A stretch of 45,324 nt of DNA, from contig JAACPJ010000002.1 of assembly GCA_009995455.1 (NCBI GenBank), positions 341,039 to 386,362 of the forward strand. Reading direction: 5' to 3'. The translations under genes were made by a program, and so were the position numbers. Under the pieces are notes generated by a model that did not search any database, was not told the origin of the DNA, and saw nothing but the letters and a program-made list of their open reading frames with translations. Source of the DNA: a bacterium. Its GTDB lineage: Bacteria > Patescibacteriota > Gracilibacteria > UBA4473. Positions 15,780-23,204 of this stretch are shown here, one piece after another (position 1 is the stretch's first letter; every line of letters starts with the position of its first letter).

Positions 15780-17567
15780 ATGATTAACCTACCGTCGCTT
15801 ACCGAAGTTAAACATCAATTATACCAAACTGCTAAACGGTTTCCGTTGCCCACGCTATGTGCGGCAATTGTCACCGCTTTGGGTATTTATTTAACCCATG
15901 ATAGTACTTATCCAAACACTCCACCTGATTGGGTTTGGCAAGGTTTACTAACCGCTATGCTGGGGTTAGTCAGTTTAAGTGCTTTAACTTTAGTAGCCGA
16001 AAGCACGACTAAATTTAATCGTGGCTTGTTAATGCTTGGAGGAACGGCTCTTTTGGGGATTTATTTTTGGACTTTACCAGGAGATGAAACCTCTGAAGGA
16101 TCACTTTGGATTATGCGTCATATATTTTTAATGCTGGGCAGTTTAGTGGCCTTAACCTGGGTGCCGTTTTGGCAACAGGGAGTATCAAACAAAACTTTAT
16201 GGCTTTGGATCAGCGAATTGATTGGAAACATTGTTATTACCCTCTTTTTTGCGATTGTATTATTTTTGGGGTTAGCCGCCGCTTTATGGAGTGTTGAAAT
16301 GCTGTTTGATTTAGACATTGATTCAGAATTCTATTTTGATATTTGGATTATAATTGCGGGTCTATTCAGCCCGCTTTTCTTCCTTTCACAATTTATACCC
16401 GAGCCATCAAAACTAAAAGAACCAAAGTCTGTTTCTGCCTTTATGGGCATTTTTACCAAGTATATTATGACCCCGCTTGCTGCAGGCTACATGGTTATTT
16501 TATACAGTTATACAGCTAAAATTTTAATCACCTGGGAATGGCCAAAAAATGTTTTAGGCTGGCTCGTAATTGCTTTTCTGGGCGTCGCCATATTTACCTA
16601 CTTTTTATGGACTCCACTTTGGAATGATAAATGGAATAAATATAGACGTCTTTTTTGGCTGATATTAATACCGCAAATCTTCTTACTTTTTATCGCGATT
16701 GGCTGGCGTATTAAAGCCTACAGTTGGACTGAAAATCGTTATTTTGTAGTCGTGTTAGGACTCTGGTTACTCGGAACGACACTTTATTTTTTAATTCGAA
16801 AAGACGCGAAATTTAAATGGGTGTTTGTCGCTTTAACCGCCATTATTTTTGTTAGCCAAATAGGGCCATTAAGTGGTTATAACATTGGCCGCATTGCCCA
16901 AACAAACCGCTTAGAGAATCTGTTAACTGAAGTCAAAGTGCTGCAAAATGACGAATACGTTCCAACCACCATTGAAACCAACAACGAAACCGAAGATGAA
17001 ATTGCCAGCATCCTGGATTACTTAAGCAATACTTATGGAGCTGATCAAGTTAAAGAGATGTTTCCAAAGGTTGATTACAGCAACACCAGCGACTATCTAG
17101 TGCCTCGTATTATCATGGAACAACTGGGGCTTGAGTACCGTAACAAATGGACCAGAAACAACAACAACGAAAATATGTCGGAGTATTTAAGTTTTTACAC
17201 CAATATGGAAAAACCTCTCGACATAGCTGATTTCGATTGGCGGGTTGCGCTCAATGGCTCAACTGGTGGCGAAAATGATTCCGGTATTAATGGCTACTAT
17301 TTTAGGGCGAGTTCTGGCAACAAGCCACCAAGCATTGAAATTAGAAGAGATAATGCGTTAATTGATACCATAGATTTGACCGCTAAATTAGATTCTTTAC
17401 TTAAGACCGATGCTCAACGTCCCAACCCAGGTTATGATCCTGAAGAAACGATGGTGCTTTATGAATCTGATTTGTTACGCGCTAAAATTTATCTAACAAA
17501 TGGGTGGAAGAATAATGATGATTATACTAATTTTGGAGCTGAAATGTACGTGAGCTTTAAAAACTAA
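15780..17567 (+). CDS. DUF4153-type multi-pass membrane protein
   Basis: 595 aa. About 11-12 TM helices fill residues 20-370, followed by a ~220-aa soluble C-terminal part. The family core is visible: ILYSYTAKILITWEWPKNVL, then a helix pair, then IAIGWRIKAYSWTENRYFVVVLGLWLLG, characteristic of DUF4153 proteins. Family function is unknown; an envelope or transport role is often supposed. The hydrophilic tail (acidic, Asn-rich, with Tyr/Trp) has no recognised domain. Its TAA shares a base with the ATG of the next gene, so the two are probably cotranscribed, though the methyltransferase is functionally unrelated. Start supported by a -10 box 6 nt upstream. Confidence 0.8.
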   Translation: MINLPSLTEVKHQLYQTAKRFPLPTLCAAIVTALGIYLTHDSTYPNTPPDWVWQGLLTAMLGLVSLSALTLVAESTTKFNRGLLMLGGTALLGIYFWTLPGDETSEGSLWIMRHIFLMLGSLVALTWVPFWQQGVSNKTLWLWISELIGNIVITLFFAIVLFLGLAAALWSVEMLFDLDIDSEFYFDIWIIIAGLFSPLFFLSQFIPEPSKLKEPKSVSAFMGIFTKYIMTPLAAGYMVILYSYTAKILITWEWPKNVLGWLVIAFLGVAIFTYFLWTPLWNDKWNKYRRLFWLILIPQIFLLFIAIGWRIKAYSWTENRYFVVVLGLWLLGTTLYFLIRKDAKFKWVFVALTAIIFVSQIGPLSGYNIGRIAQTNRLENLLTEVKVLQNDEYVPTTIETNNETEDEIASILDYLSNTYGADQVKEMFPKVDYSNTSDYLVPRIIMEQLGLEYRNKWTRNNNNENMSEYLSFYTNMEKPLDIADFDWRVALNGSTGGENDSGINGYYFRASSGNKPPSIEIRRDNALIDTIDLTAKLDSLLKTDAQRPNPGYDPEETMVLYESDLLRAKIYLTNGWKNNDDYTNFGAEMYVSFKN

Positions 17568-19003
17568 TGGATAAATTCCCCGAGCGTTTTATTGAAAGAA
17601 TCAAAGCGTTACTTCCGGCCGATGAAGTAGAAGCTTTTCTAGAGCACTGTACCGAGCCACTTCCTAAAGTGGTTCGGCTTAAAAATATAAACGCGCCTGT
17701 ACCCGAGAATTGGCACTTAAAGCCCACCGCCGTGCCAGAAGGTTTTTTTATTGAGCGGGACAATCAAACAGAAATCGCCCTGGGTAAAACCTTAGAACAC
17801 TTTACCGGAGATATTTACAGCCAGAGTTTAAGTTCCATGTTGCCGGTGGTGGTACTCAATCCTCAGCCAGATGAGAAAATTTTAGATCTCTGCGCAGCCC
17901 CAGGGAGTAAAACTAGTTTTTTAGCCCAAAGAATGGGTCATACGGGCGTTATTGTCGCGAACGAACCCAGCAGTTCCCGCAGTAAAAAACTAGCGGCTAA
18001 CTTAGACCGCACTGGCTGTTTTAACACTGTGGTCATTCAAACCGATGGCACCATTTTAAACAGCTTTATTGGCCAAGAATTTGATCGAATTTTACTCGAT
18101 GCGCCTTGTAGCAGCGAAGGGTATGGAAGAAGAGATAACACTTTTTTCAGCAAAATGTGGAGCGAACCCAAAATTTTTTTGGCCGCCAAACTGCAAAAAC
18201 GCCTGATTGAAAGTGCTTGGGAAATGCTTTCCCCTGGAGGTATTATGGTTTATTCAACCTGTACTTCTGCCCCCGAAGAAAATGAATCAGTGGTACAACA
18301 CTTGCTTAAAACTTATCCAAACACGGTTGAGTTATTACCCACCGAATTAAACGTGCCACACGCCCCTGGTATTAAAGAGTGGGAAGGTGAGCAGTTCGCC
18401 CCAGCCATTGTTCAACACGCCCAAAGATTTTATCCACATTTAAGAAGCGAAACCTGGAATTCTGAAAGCTTCTTTGTGGTGAAGCTACAAAAAAAAGAAG
18501 CCGTCAAAAGACTTCCCCCTAATAAACCCAGTCACACCACTGAAGTTAACTTTTTCAAAAAAAACCAAAACGCAGAAGTTATTACAAAGCTGGCCAAACA
18601 GTTTGGCCTCGAAAAGTCTTGGGCTGAAAGTTTAATGGACGGGAAACCAGCCTTTTACATAAAACAAAACGACTTGTATTTAACCACCCCAGAGGCCACG
18701 CGCTTTATGCAAAGCAATCTGTTTCGTCGGGTCGGCCTAAAAATTAGCGATAAGGATGATAATCTTACAACTTGTATCGCACAAAAGCTGGCGCCCTTAG
18801 CGACTAAGAACGTAGCGGATTTAGATGCAGAGCAAACCACTCGCTGGTTAGCAGGCTTTGATATTCCACTTAAAACGGAGAAATTTAGCTCCCTAAAAAA
18901 TGGTACCGCGGTTTTAGTGCGTCACCAGGCTTTTGGTCTCGGTTGGGGAAAAGTAATTAACGGCAAAATCAAAAACAAGCTCGACCGAGATTTAGTGTTC
19001 TAA
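17567..19003 (+). CDS. NOL1/NOP2/Sun-family RNA (cytosine-C5)-methyltransferase
   Basis: 478 aa. It transfers methyl from SAM to C5 of a cytosine in rRNA (RsmF/RsmB-like) or tRNA. An N-terminal RNA-binding part (1-80) includes a VVRLKNINAP-like segment. SAM motif I is ILDLCAAPGSKT (105-116). Motif IV is LLDAPCSSEGYGRR with C181. Motif VI is YSTCTSAPEENE with catalytic C232. A C-terminal region (about 330-478) resembles the PUA-like tail of RsmF-type enzymes, including GTAVLVRHQAFGLGWGKVI. Both catalytic cysteines are present. It overlaps the DUF4153 stop by one base; its 3' end overlaps the convergent gene by 12 bp. The exact target base is not predictable. Confidence 0.92.
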   Translation: MDKFPERFIERIKALLPADEVEAFLEHCTEPLPKVVRLKNINAPVPENWHLKPTAVPEGFFIERDNQTEIALGKTLEHFTGDIYSQSLSSMLPVVVLNPQPDEKILDLCAAPGSKTSFLAQRMGHTGVIVANEPSSSRSKKLAANLDRTGCFNTVVIQTDGTILNSFIGQEFDRILLDAPCSSEGYGRRDNTFFSKMWSEPKIFLAAKLQKRLIESAWEMLSPGGIMVYSTCTSAPEENESVVQHLLKTYPNTVELLPTELNVPHAPGIKEWEGEQFAPAIVQHAQRFYPHLRSETWNSESFFVVKLQKKEAVKRLPPNKPSHTTEVNFFKKNQNAEVITKLAKQFGLEKSWAESLMDGKPAFYIKQNDLYLTTPEATRFMQSNLFRRVGLKISDKDDNLTTCIAQKLAPLATKNVADLDAEQTTRWLAGFDIPLKTEKFSSLKNGTAVLVRHQAFGLGWGKVINGKIKNKLDRDLVF

Positions 19004-19810
19004 TAGATCTTTAAAGCGGTCTATGTATTTCCGAATACTAGCGATGACCTCTTCTGGAGCTCTCTTTTCAGCTTGAAAAATCACTAAATCCCAATCGATA
19101 AGAACTCGAGCCATAGCCTCTAAATTAAATTCGCTCATTAGGGAAACATTCTCAAACCGGTCCATAAATTTACCGCCCTCAAGAAAACCCTGGTGTGAAA
19201 ATTGGGTGATAAAACGAAGTTTGGCGTCTGTGAAGTCGGTCTCCCGGTTAAAGGATTTGAGCAAAGTAATAAGTTTTCTTGCCGCTTCAGGATCAAGATT
19301 AAATTTTTCAACTGGACCGTTATCGCCTAATTCGGGACGCGGTGTAAAATGTAAAGACACCGGCACAAAACCTTTTGCTATTAACATTTTACAATGATCT
19401 ATCCGTATCGCTATCTCATGGTCTAGCACCCCACCGACCCGGTTACTCAACTCATACATTGACGCCGATATCCCTGTCCCTCTTAAAGCCGGAATAAGTT
19501 TAATATTGCGGTGAGGAACGGTGTTCAAACCTGGCACATGCAATACATCGTCACAACAGAGCCCAACTAAATCTGCATCAAAATAAGCCATCAAGTGATT
19601 ATGATAAACTGTATCTATAGCCGGAGTATAGACCGTTTCTCGATATCGTTGCTTAAAATCGAGTAAGGCAATTTTTACCGCGCCATTAGGAAGCTTTTGA
19701 ATGATTAGATCTAAATCATCCGTAACGTTTTCTATATGAACCCCTTTAGCCAATGCTTCAGGCGCATCATCAAATTCTATACCTTCAATTTCAGGAGCCC
19801 TTGTAGGCAT
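18992..19810 (-). CDS. Unknown soluble protein
   Basis: 272 aa, not recognised. It looks cytoplasmic, alpha/beta, with two adjacent cysteines (GLCCDDVLHVPG). A block CKMLIAKGFVPVSLHFTPRP followed by FNLDPEAARKLITLL resembles, in the same order, MIIFYIREGYVPDEPKFE and LKFNPDAAKSYWEKL in the next minus-strand gene (19883), so the two may share a domain. The C-terminus is helical. Convergent with the RNA methyltransferase gene. The start ATG at 19810 follows a tandem 11-bp repeat; there is no Shine-Dalgarno sequence. Confidence 0.62.
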   Translation of the reverse strand: MPTRAPEIEGIEFDDAPEALAKGVHIENVTDDLDLIIQKLPNGAVKIALLDFKQRYRETVYTPAIDTVYHNHLMAYFDADLVGLCCDDVLHVPGLNTVPHRNIKLIPALRGTGISASMYELSNRVGGVLDHEIAIRIDHCKMLIAKGFVPVSLHFTPRPELGDNGPVEKFNLDPEAARKLITLLKSFNRETDFTDAKLRFITQFSHQGFLEGGKFMDRFENVSLMSEFNLEAMARVLIDWDLVIFQAEKRAPEEVIASIRKYIDRFKDLLEH

Positions 19811-19835
19811 TAGATTTATTCAATCTTAAGTTTTA

Positions 19836-19857
19836 CTTAAAATATTCTTAAAATATT
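19836..19857. repeat. Tandem 11-bp direct repeat in a 5' region
   Basis: CTTAAAATATT occurs twice back to back (19836-19846 and 19847-19857), 26 bp upstream of the minus-strand start at 19810. Two sites one helical turn apart could be an operator; a simple AT-rich slippage product is equally possible. Confidence 0.5.
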
Positions 19858-19882
19858 ATCTCTTTTTAGTCAACATACAGGA

Positions 19883-20461
19883 TTATCGACTTAACTCTAA
19901 AAGCTTCTCCCAATAGGACTTTGCCGCATCAGGATTAAATTTAAGATTCACTAGTGGCAACATAATTCTTTCCATCCCCGTAATAGAGCCTTGCCCAGCT
20001 TTTTTCCTTTTTAAAAAAACTACCAGTTCATTTATTAAACTAGTCTCAAATTTTGGCTCATCTGGCACATAGCCTTCTCGAATATAAAAAATAATCATAT
20101 CATAACCACGCACATTTTCTTCAGGGATTTGCTCTTCAACCGCATTAATAATCGCCAGAATTTTATGAGCTAACGCTCCTTTAGCCATACCTTCAACCGA
20201 ACGCTCAACTTTCAAGTAACGGTGATTATTTACTCCATTACTCGACATCACCTCGGCTGATACCCCTTCATCATCCATCACTTGTACTTTCGCTCCAAAG
20301 GCAGGGTTACATTCAACCACTAAACGAACCGAGAGTGCAGTTTCTAATTCGAAATAACTACAGGCCCCTTTCAAAGCTCTTTCTTTAACAAACTGCCCAA
20401 CGGCTTCAATGCTCTTTGGATCATCCAAATCACATTTTAAAACGTTGTAGCGATTATTCAT
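19883..20461 (-). CDS. Unknown protein coupled to the flavoprotein gene
   Basis: 192 aa, not recognised. Soluble alpha/beta, with three cysteines in the first third (KCDLDD, KGACSY, VVECNP). A helical block YDMIIFYIREGYVPDEPKFE and an end LKFNPDAAKSYWEKLLELSR echo parts of the neighbouring 272-aa protein. Its ATG lies one base after the stop of the thioredoxin-reductase-like gene, so it is translationally coupled and possibly its partner or substrate. That pairing is inferred from position only. Confidence 0.62.
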   Translation of the reverse strand: MNNRYNVLKCDLDDPKSIEAVGQFVKERALKGACSYFELETALSVRLVVECNPAFGAKVQVMDDEGVSAEVMSSNGVNNHRYLKVERSVEGMAKGALAHKILAIINAVEEQIPEENVRGYDMIIFYIREGYVPDEPKFETSLINELVVFLKRKKAGQGSITGMERIMLPLVNLKFNPDAAKSYWEKLLELSR

Positions 20462-20462
20462 C

Positions 20463-21464
20463 TTATCTTTTCAACAAATATTCATAGGCTTGCAGCGCGC
20501 CAACCGCCCCTTCACCAGCCGCCACTACCACTTGTTTGTGGTAACCATCGTTACAATCTCCGGCCGCAAAAAAACCAGGAACTGAAGTATTCATTAAACG
20601 GTCAGTTTTAATTTCACCGTGTTCGTTTAATTCTACAAAATCGTTTAAAAATCCCGTAGCGGGCACTTGGCCAATTTCTTCAAAAATTCCTTCACAGTCT
20701 AATTCATACGCTTCCCCTTTCCCTTCAGTTAAGCGAACTCCTCGCACTTTTTGTTTTTTATCGAGTAAAATTTCTTCCACGTTAACTTCATATTTAATAT
20801 CCACTTTTTCTGATTTTTTCACTTTTTCCATTAAGCAGGCTTCACCAATTAGATGGTCTAAGTTCGTCAGTAAAGTAATATGAGTCGCAAAACCCATTAG
20901 TTGTACTGCGACATCCATAGCGGCATTTCCGCCGCCAATGATGACCATTTTTTTATCTTTATAAAGCGGCGCGTCTTGCGTGGCGGCAAATGATAACCCA
21001 TTCCCCTGCATCGCAATGTCTTCGCCAGGGATATTAAGAACTCTAGGGATTTTACCCGCGGTACATAAAACCGTTTTAGCTTTAAAAACATGCTTGCCTT
21101 CGGTGGCCACAAAAAACTCTTCGCCGACTTTTGTGACGCCACTTACTTTTTGTTTTTCACGCACCCACAAATCAAAATGAGCATTATCGTCATCAACTTT
21201 TTTTACATGGGCAAAAAACTGATCGCGCAGGCTAGGGCCTGTTGATTGTGCGACACCCGTCCAATTTGAAATATCGTTACAATAATTCATTTGTCCGCCC
21301 ACGTTTCCGCAAACCAGTAGTATTTTCATTTTACGACGCGCCGCATAAATAGCAGCGGTCATGCCCGCTGGGCCAGCTCCGATAATAATTAAATCAAACA
21401 ATTTGGGGTATCTTGGTTCTTGCCCAACACTACAAATTCCTTCGCGGTTCCAATCTTTAGACAT
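20463..21464 (-). CDS. Thioredoxin-reductase-like flavoprotein lacking the CxxC
   Basis: 333 aa. Two dinucleotide-binding folds are intact: FAD loop IIIGAGPAGMTAAIYAARR (27-44) and pyridine-nucleotide loop VIIGGGNAAMD (174-184), with the C-terminal FAD motif VPGFFAAGDCNDGYHKQVVVAAGEG. The redox CxxC that should follow the family G-x-x-x motif is missing. Where TrxB has Y-C-A-T-C-D, this protein has FAATQDA, i.e. A160 and Q163. The HRRxxxR motif that reads the NADPH 2'-phosphate is also absent (ITLLTNLDHLIGEA), more like NADH-using AhpF-type domains. It is therefore unlikely to be a conventional thioredoxin reductase. Other cysteines (C52, C62) are not in the usual place. Coupled to the gene at 19883. 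Confidence 0.85.
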   Translation of the reverse strand: MSKDWNREGICSVGQEPRYPKLFDLIIIGAGPAGMTAAIYAARRKMKILLVCGNVGGQMNYCNDISNWTGVAQSTGPSLRDQFFAHVKKVDDDNAHFDLWVREKQKVSGVTKVGEEFFVATEGKHVFKAKTVLCTAGKIPRVLNIPGEDIAMQGNGLSFAATQDAPLYKDKKMVIIGGGNAAMDVAVQLMGFATHITLLTNLDHLIGEACLMEKVKKSEKVDIKYEVNVEEILLDKKQKVRGVRLTEGKGEAYELDCEGIFEEIGQVPATGFLNDFVELNEHGEIKTDRLMNTSVPGFFAAGDCNDGYHKQVVVAAGEGAVGALQAYEYLLKR

Positions 21465-21481
21465 GTTTTTAAAAAGTTATT

Positions 21482-21517
21482 TCAGAACATTATACCTGTT
21501 TTAAGCACTTTTGGCAA
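21482..21517 (-). promoter_or_regulatory. Strong promoter of the flavoprotein operon
   Basis: Minus strand: TTGCCA (21517-21512), 17-bp spacer, perfect TATAAT (21494-21489). The start codon is at 21464, giving a leader of about 18 nt that still lacks a Shine-Dalgarno sequence. This is a leadered exception to the pattern elsewhere in the window. Confidence 0.75.
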
Positions 21518-21607
21518 AGACTCTGCCAATAGATCTGGCTGAAAATGCGTTCTAGACCAAGAACAGAAAACATTGTGTTTAATGCTTAGGTTTTTACACT
21601 TTGGTTG

Positions 21608-22180
21608 ATGAAATATTTTATGACTTTGGTATTGGCTTTTGCACTACTTGGATGTGGTGATCAAACAAAAAATGACACAGATAAAACAAACAGCCCAAAT
21701 ATTATTGATGTTAACAACGCTGGCTCTAACCTAATTGACCCAGCCGCAATTTCTAGACTGGGAGAGGCTTGTGGTCCGAGTTCTGAAAAATTTTGTGCCA
21801 GTGGCTTAAGTTGTCAGTTTGAAGGGATGCAACAAGACGCAGGTCTCTGTTTACCCGTTGTCGTGAATCCTGATTTAGAATGTGATGAAACTCAAAACGC
21901 AGTTTGTGGTTTAATTGGAAATAATAAAAATGGCTACCTAAACGAATGTTACGCCCAGCGTTATGGTGCCCAAGTTTTAAATGAGGGTTTCTGTAAAAAT
22001 GATGAAACCGTCAAAGGGAGCTGTGATTCACCAGCCTACAGTTTAGGGAACTGCCAACAAAGCTTTACAGGAGCCAGCTTTAACCAAGCTTCTGGTGAAT
22101 GCGAAGCCGTTACTTTGGTTGGTTGTAGCGCTGATATGCCGTTCGAAAGCTTAGAAGCTTGCCAATCAAGTTGTTCGTAG
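21608..22180 (+). CDS. Lipoprotein with Kazal-like and Kunitz-like inhibitor modules
   Basis: 190 aa from the ATG at 21608 (a TTG at 21605 is also in frame). The signal peptide ends in lipobox LLGC (C16). Three cysteine modules follow a short linker. First is a four-Cys module (C55, C63, C69, C81; G-E-x-C-G...C-A-S-G-L-x-C). Second is a Kazal-like module (C92, C100, C114, C129) with VCG and NGYLNECYA, matching V-C-G-x-x-G-x-x-Y-x-N-x-C. Third is a Kunitz/BPTI-like module (C139, C149, C165, C173, C185, C189) with spacings 9-15-7-11-3 against 8-15-7-12-3 in BPTI. It keeps the FN, the G before C165, the G before C173 and the F-x-S-x-E-x-C pattern. The P1 position after C149 would be Gln. It would act on the outer face of the membrane, probably against serine proteases, and its disulfides need the exported oxidase at 13115. 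Confidence 0.8.
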   Translation: MKYFMTLVLAFALLGCGDQTKNDTDKTNSPNIIDVNNAGSNLIDPAAISRLGEACGPSSEKFCASGLSCQFEGMQQDAGLCLPVVVNPDLECDETQNAVCGLIGNNKNGYLNECYAQRYGAQVLNEGFCKNDETVKGSCDSPAYSLGNCQQSFTGASFNQASGECEAVTLVGCSADMPFESLEACQSSCS

Positions 22181-22181
22181 G

Positions 22182-22216
22182 TTGAAAAAAAGCGTCATTT
22201 AGGCTATAATGCTTAG
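22182..22216 (+). promoter_or_regulatory. Near-consensus leaderless promoter of the DUF1622 gene
   Basis: TTGAAA (22182-22187), 17-bp spacer, TATAAT (22205-22210), 6 nt, ATG (22217). Transcription would start on the A of the start codon. This is one of the two clearest examples in the window. Confidence 0.85.
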
Positions 22217-22573
22217 ATGAATGAAATTATTTTCACACTTGTTGAAGGCCTTTCCCTCTTTATTGGGTCTATTGGTATTGGAATAATTGTAATTGGAGCG
22301 GTAAAAGGTCTATACCATTACATCGTCACTCGTGACGAACACAATTTTCAACATGTACGTTTAGTGCTGGGGTCTCATATTATTTTGGGCCTCGATTTTA
22401 TGGTTGGAAAAGACATTATTGATACGATTTTACTTGATAACGGAGCTGAATTTTGGCGAGATTTAGCGGGTCTTATAACCGTGGTCTCCATTCGAATTAT
22501 TCTAACGCACTTTATGCTGAAAGAAGTCGAACAAGCCAAGACCGACCCCGTAAAACTAAAACCAGCGAAGTAA
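22217..22573 (+). CDS. DUF1622 family membrane protein
   Basis: 118 aa with three TM helices: about 5-30, 50-70 (VRLVLGSHIILGLDFMVGKD) and 80-100. The pattern LGSHIILGLDFMVGKDIIDTIL, then WRDLAGLITVVSIRIILTHFMLKE, is typical of DUF1622, a small membrane family of unknown function found in many bacteria. Length is normal. Its transcript should be leaderless given the promoter 6 nt upstream. The following lipoprotein gene starts 86 bp downstream. Confidence 0.85.
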   Translation: MNEIIFTLVEGLSLFIGSIGIGIIVIGAVKGLYHYIVTRDEHNFQHVRLVLGSHIILGLDFMVGKDIIDTILLDNGAEFWRDLAGLITVVSIRIILTHFMLKEVEQAKTDPVKLKPAK

Positions 22574-22659
22574 GTTGGTGTAGTCTGCCCTACGAGTACT
22601 TCTCGCCCACTACTCACTTAAAAGTTATGGTGACCATCGATAACTTAATTTTTTTTAGT

Positions 22660-23127
22660 ATGAAATTTTTAACCGTGAGTTTTGCTTTAATCTTTTTAAT
22701 CACTTTAACCGCCTGCCAAACGACTACTGAAGATAATACTGTGGCAGATAAAAATGTATCAAAGGCCCAAACTTCAAGAACGGTGTCGATTGATACTTCT
22801 ATGAAAGAAGAAAAAATGCAGGCCTTTGCTGCCACTTATACGGCTTACGAGGCCGACAAAGCTCAAGGTCAAAAACATATTTTATTTTTTCATGCGCCCT
22901 GGTGTCCTTCATGCGCAAAGTGGGAAGCGATGCTAGAAGAAAAAATGGGAGCACTAGCCGATAACGTCGTTATTTATAAAACTGACTATGATACTTCTGA
23001 TGACTTAAAAGCTGATTACCAAATCACTCAACAATCAACCGCTGTTTTTGTGAACGCAGATGGGAGTGTTGCCAAACGTGAAGCCGATCCAAGCATCGAA
23101 AGCATGAATGAATTCTTTGCCAACTAG
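22660..23127 (+). CDS. Thioredoxin-fold lipoprotein
   Basis: 155 aa. MKFLTVSFALIFLITLTAC carries lipobox LTAC (C19). After a short linker comes a thioredoxin domain with FHAPWCPSCAKWEAML (active-site CPSC) and the continuing VVIYKTDYD-x(4)-L-x-x-x-Y-x-I strand-helix. The family's cis-Pro position reads QQSTAVFVN, with Ser-Thr where Thr-Pro is usual, so the cis-proline is missing. It would act outside the membrane as a disulfide reductase or relay, possibly served by CcdA. A further in-frame ATG at 22627 would add 11 residues; 22660 gives the better signal peptide. A strong terminator follows. Confidence 0.82.
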   Translation: MKFLTVSFALIFLITLTACQTTTEDNTVADKNVSKAQTSRTVSIDTSMKEEKMQAFAATYTAYEADKAQGQKHILFFHAPWCPSCAKWEAMLEEKMGALADNVVIYKTDYDTSDDLKADYQITQQSTAVFVNADGSVAKREADPSIESMNEFFAN

Positions 23128-23155
23128 AGCAAAATTTACGGCTCTTGATTATTTA

Positions 23156-23187
23156 AGGCCTGAGTGTGTATCGCTCAGGCTTTTTTT
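23156..23187 (+). terminator. Intrinsic terminator after the thioredoxin lipoprotein
   Basis: Stem GCCTGAG/CTCAGGC (23158-23164 with 23174-23180), 9-nt loop, then seven T (23181-23187). It closes the 22217-23127 unit. Confidence 0.88.
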
Positions 23188-23191
23188 AAGG

Positions 23192-23204
23192 TATAAAAAG
23201 CATG
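23192..23204 (+). promoter_or_regulatory. -10 box before the HI0933-family gene
   Basis: TATAAA (23192-23197) is 4 nt from the ATG at 23202 and 7 nt from the second in-frame ATG at 23205. The usual spacing favours 23205 as the true start. No clear -35 is seen; the preceding terminator occupies that region. Confidence 0.5.

Noticed and set aside
20463-21464. C52 and C62 (VCGN...YCND) as a substitute redox pair in the TrxR-like protein
   Set aside because: They lie in the FAD domain and are ten residues apart, not in the pyridine-nucleotide domain where the active CxxC sits; no known family uses this.
22627-22659. Upstream in-frame ATG of the thioredoxin lipoprotein
   Set aside because: Would place polar residues (MVTIDNLIFFS) before the signal peptide; the ATG at 22660 gives a normal lipoprotein signal.
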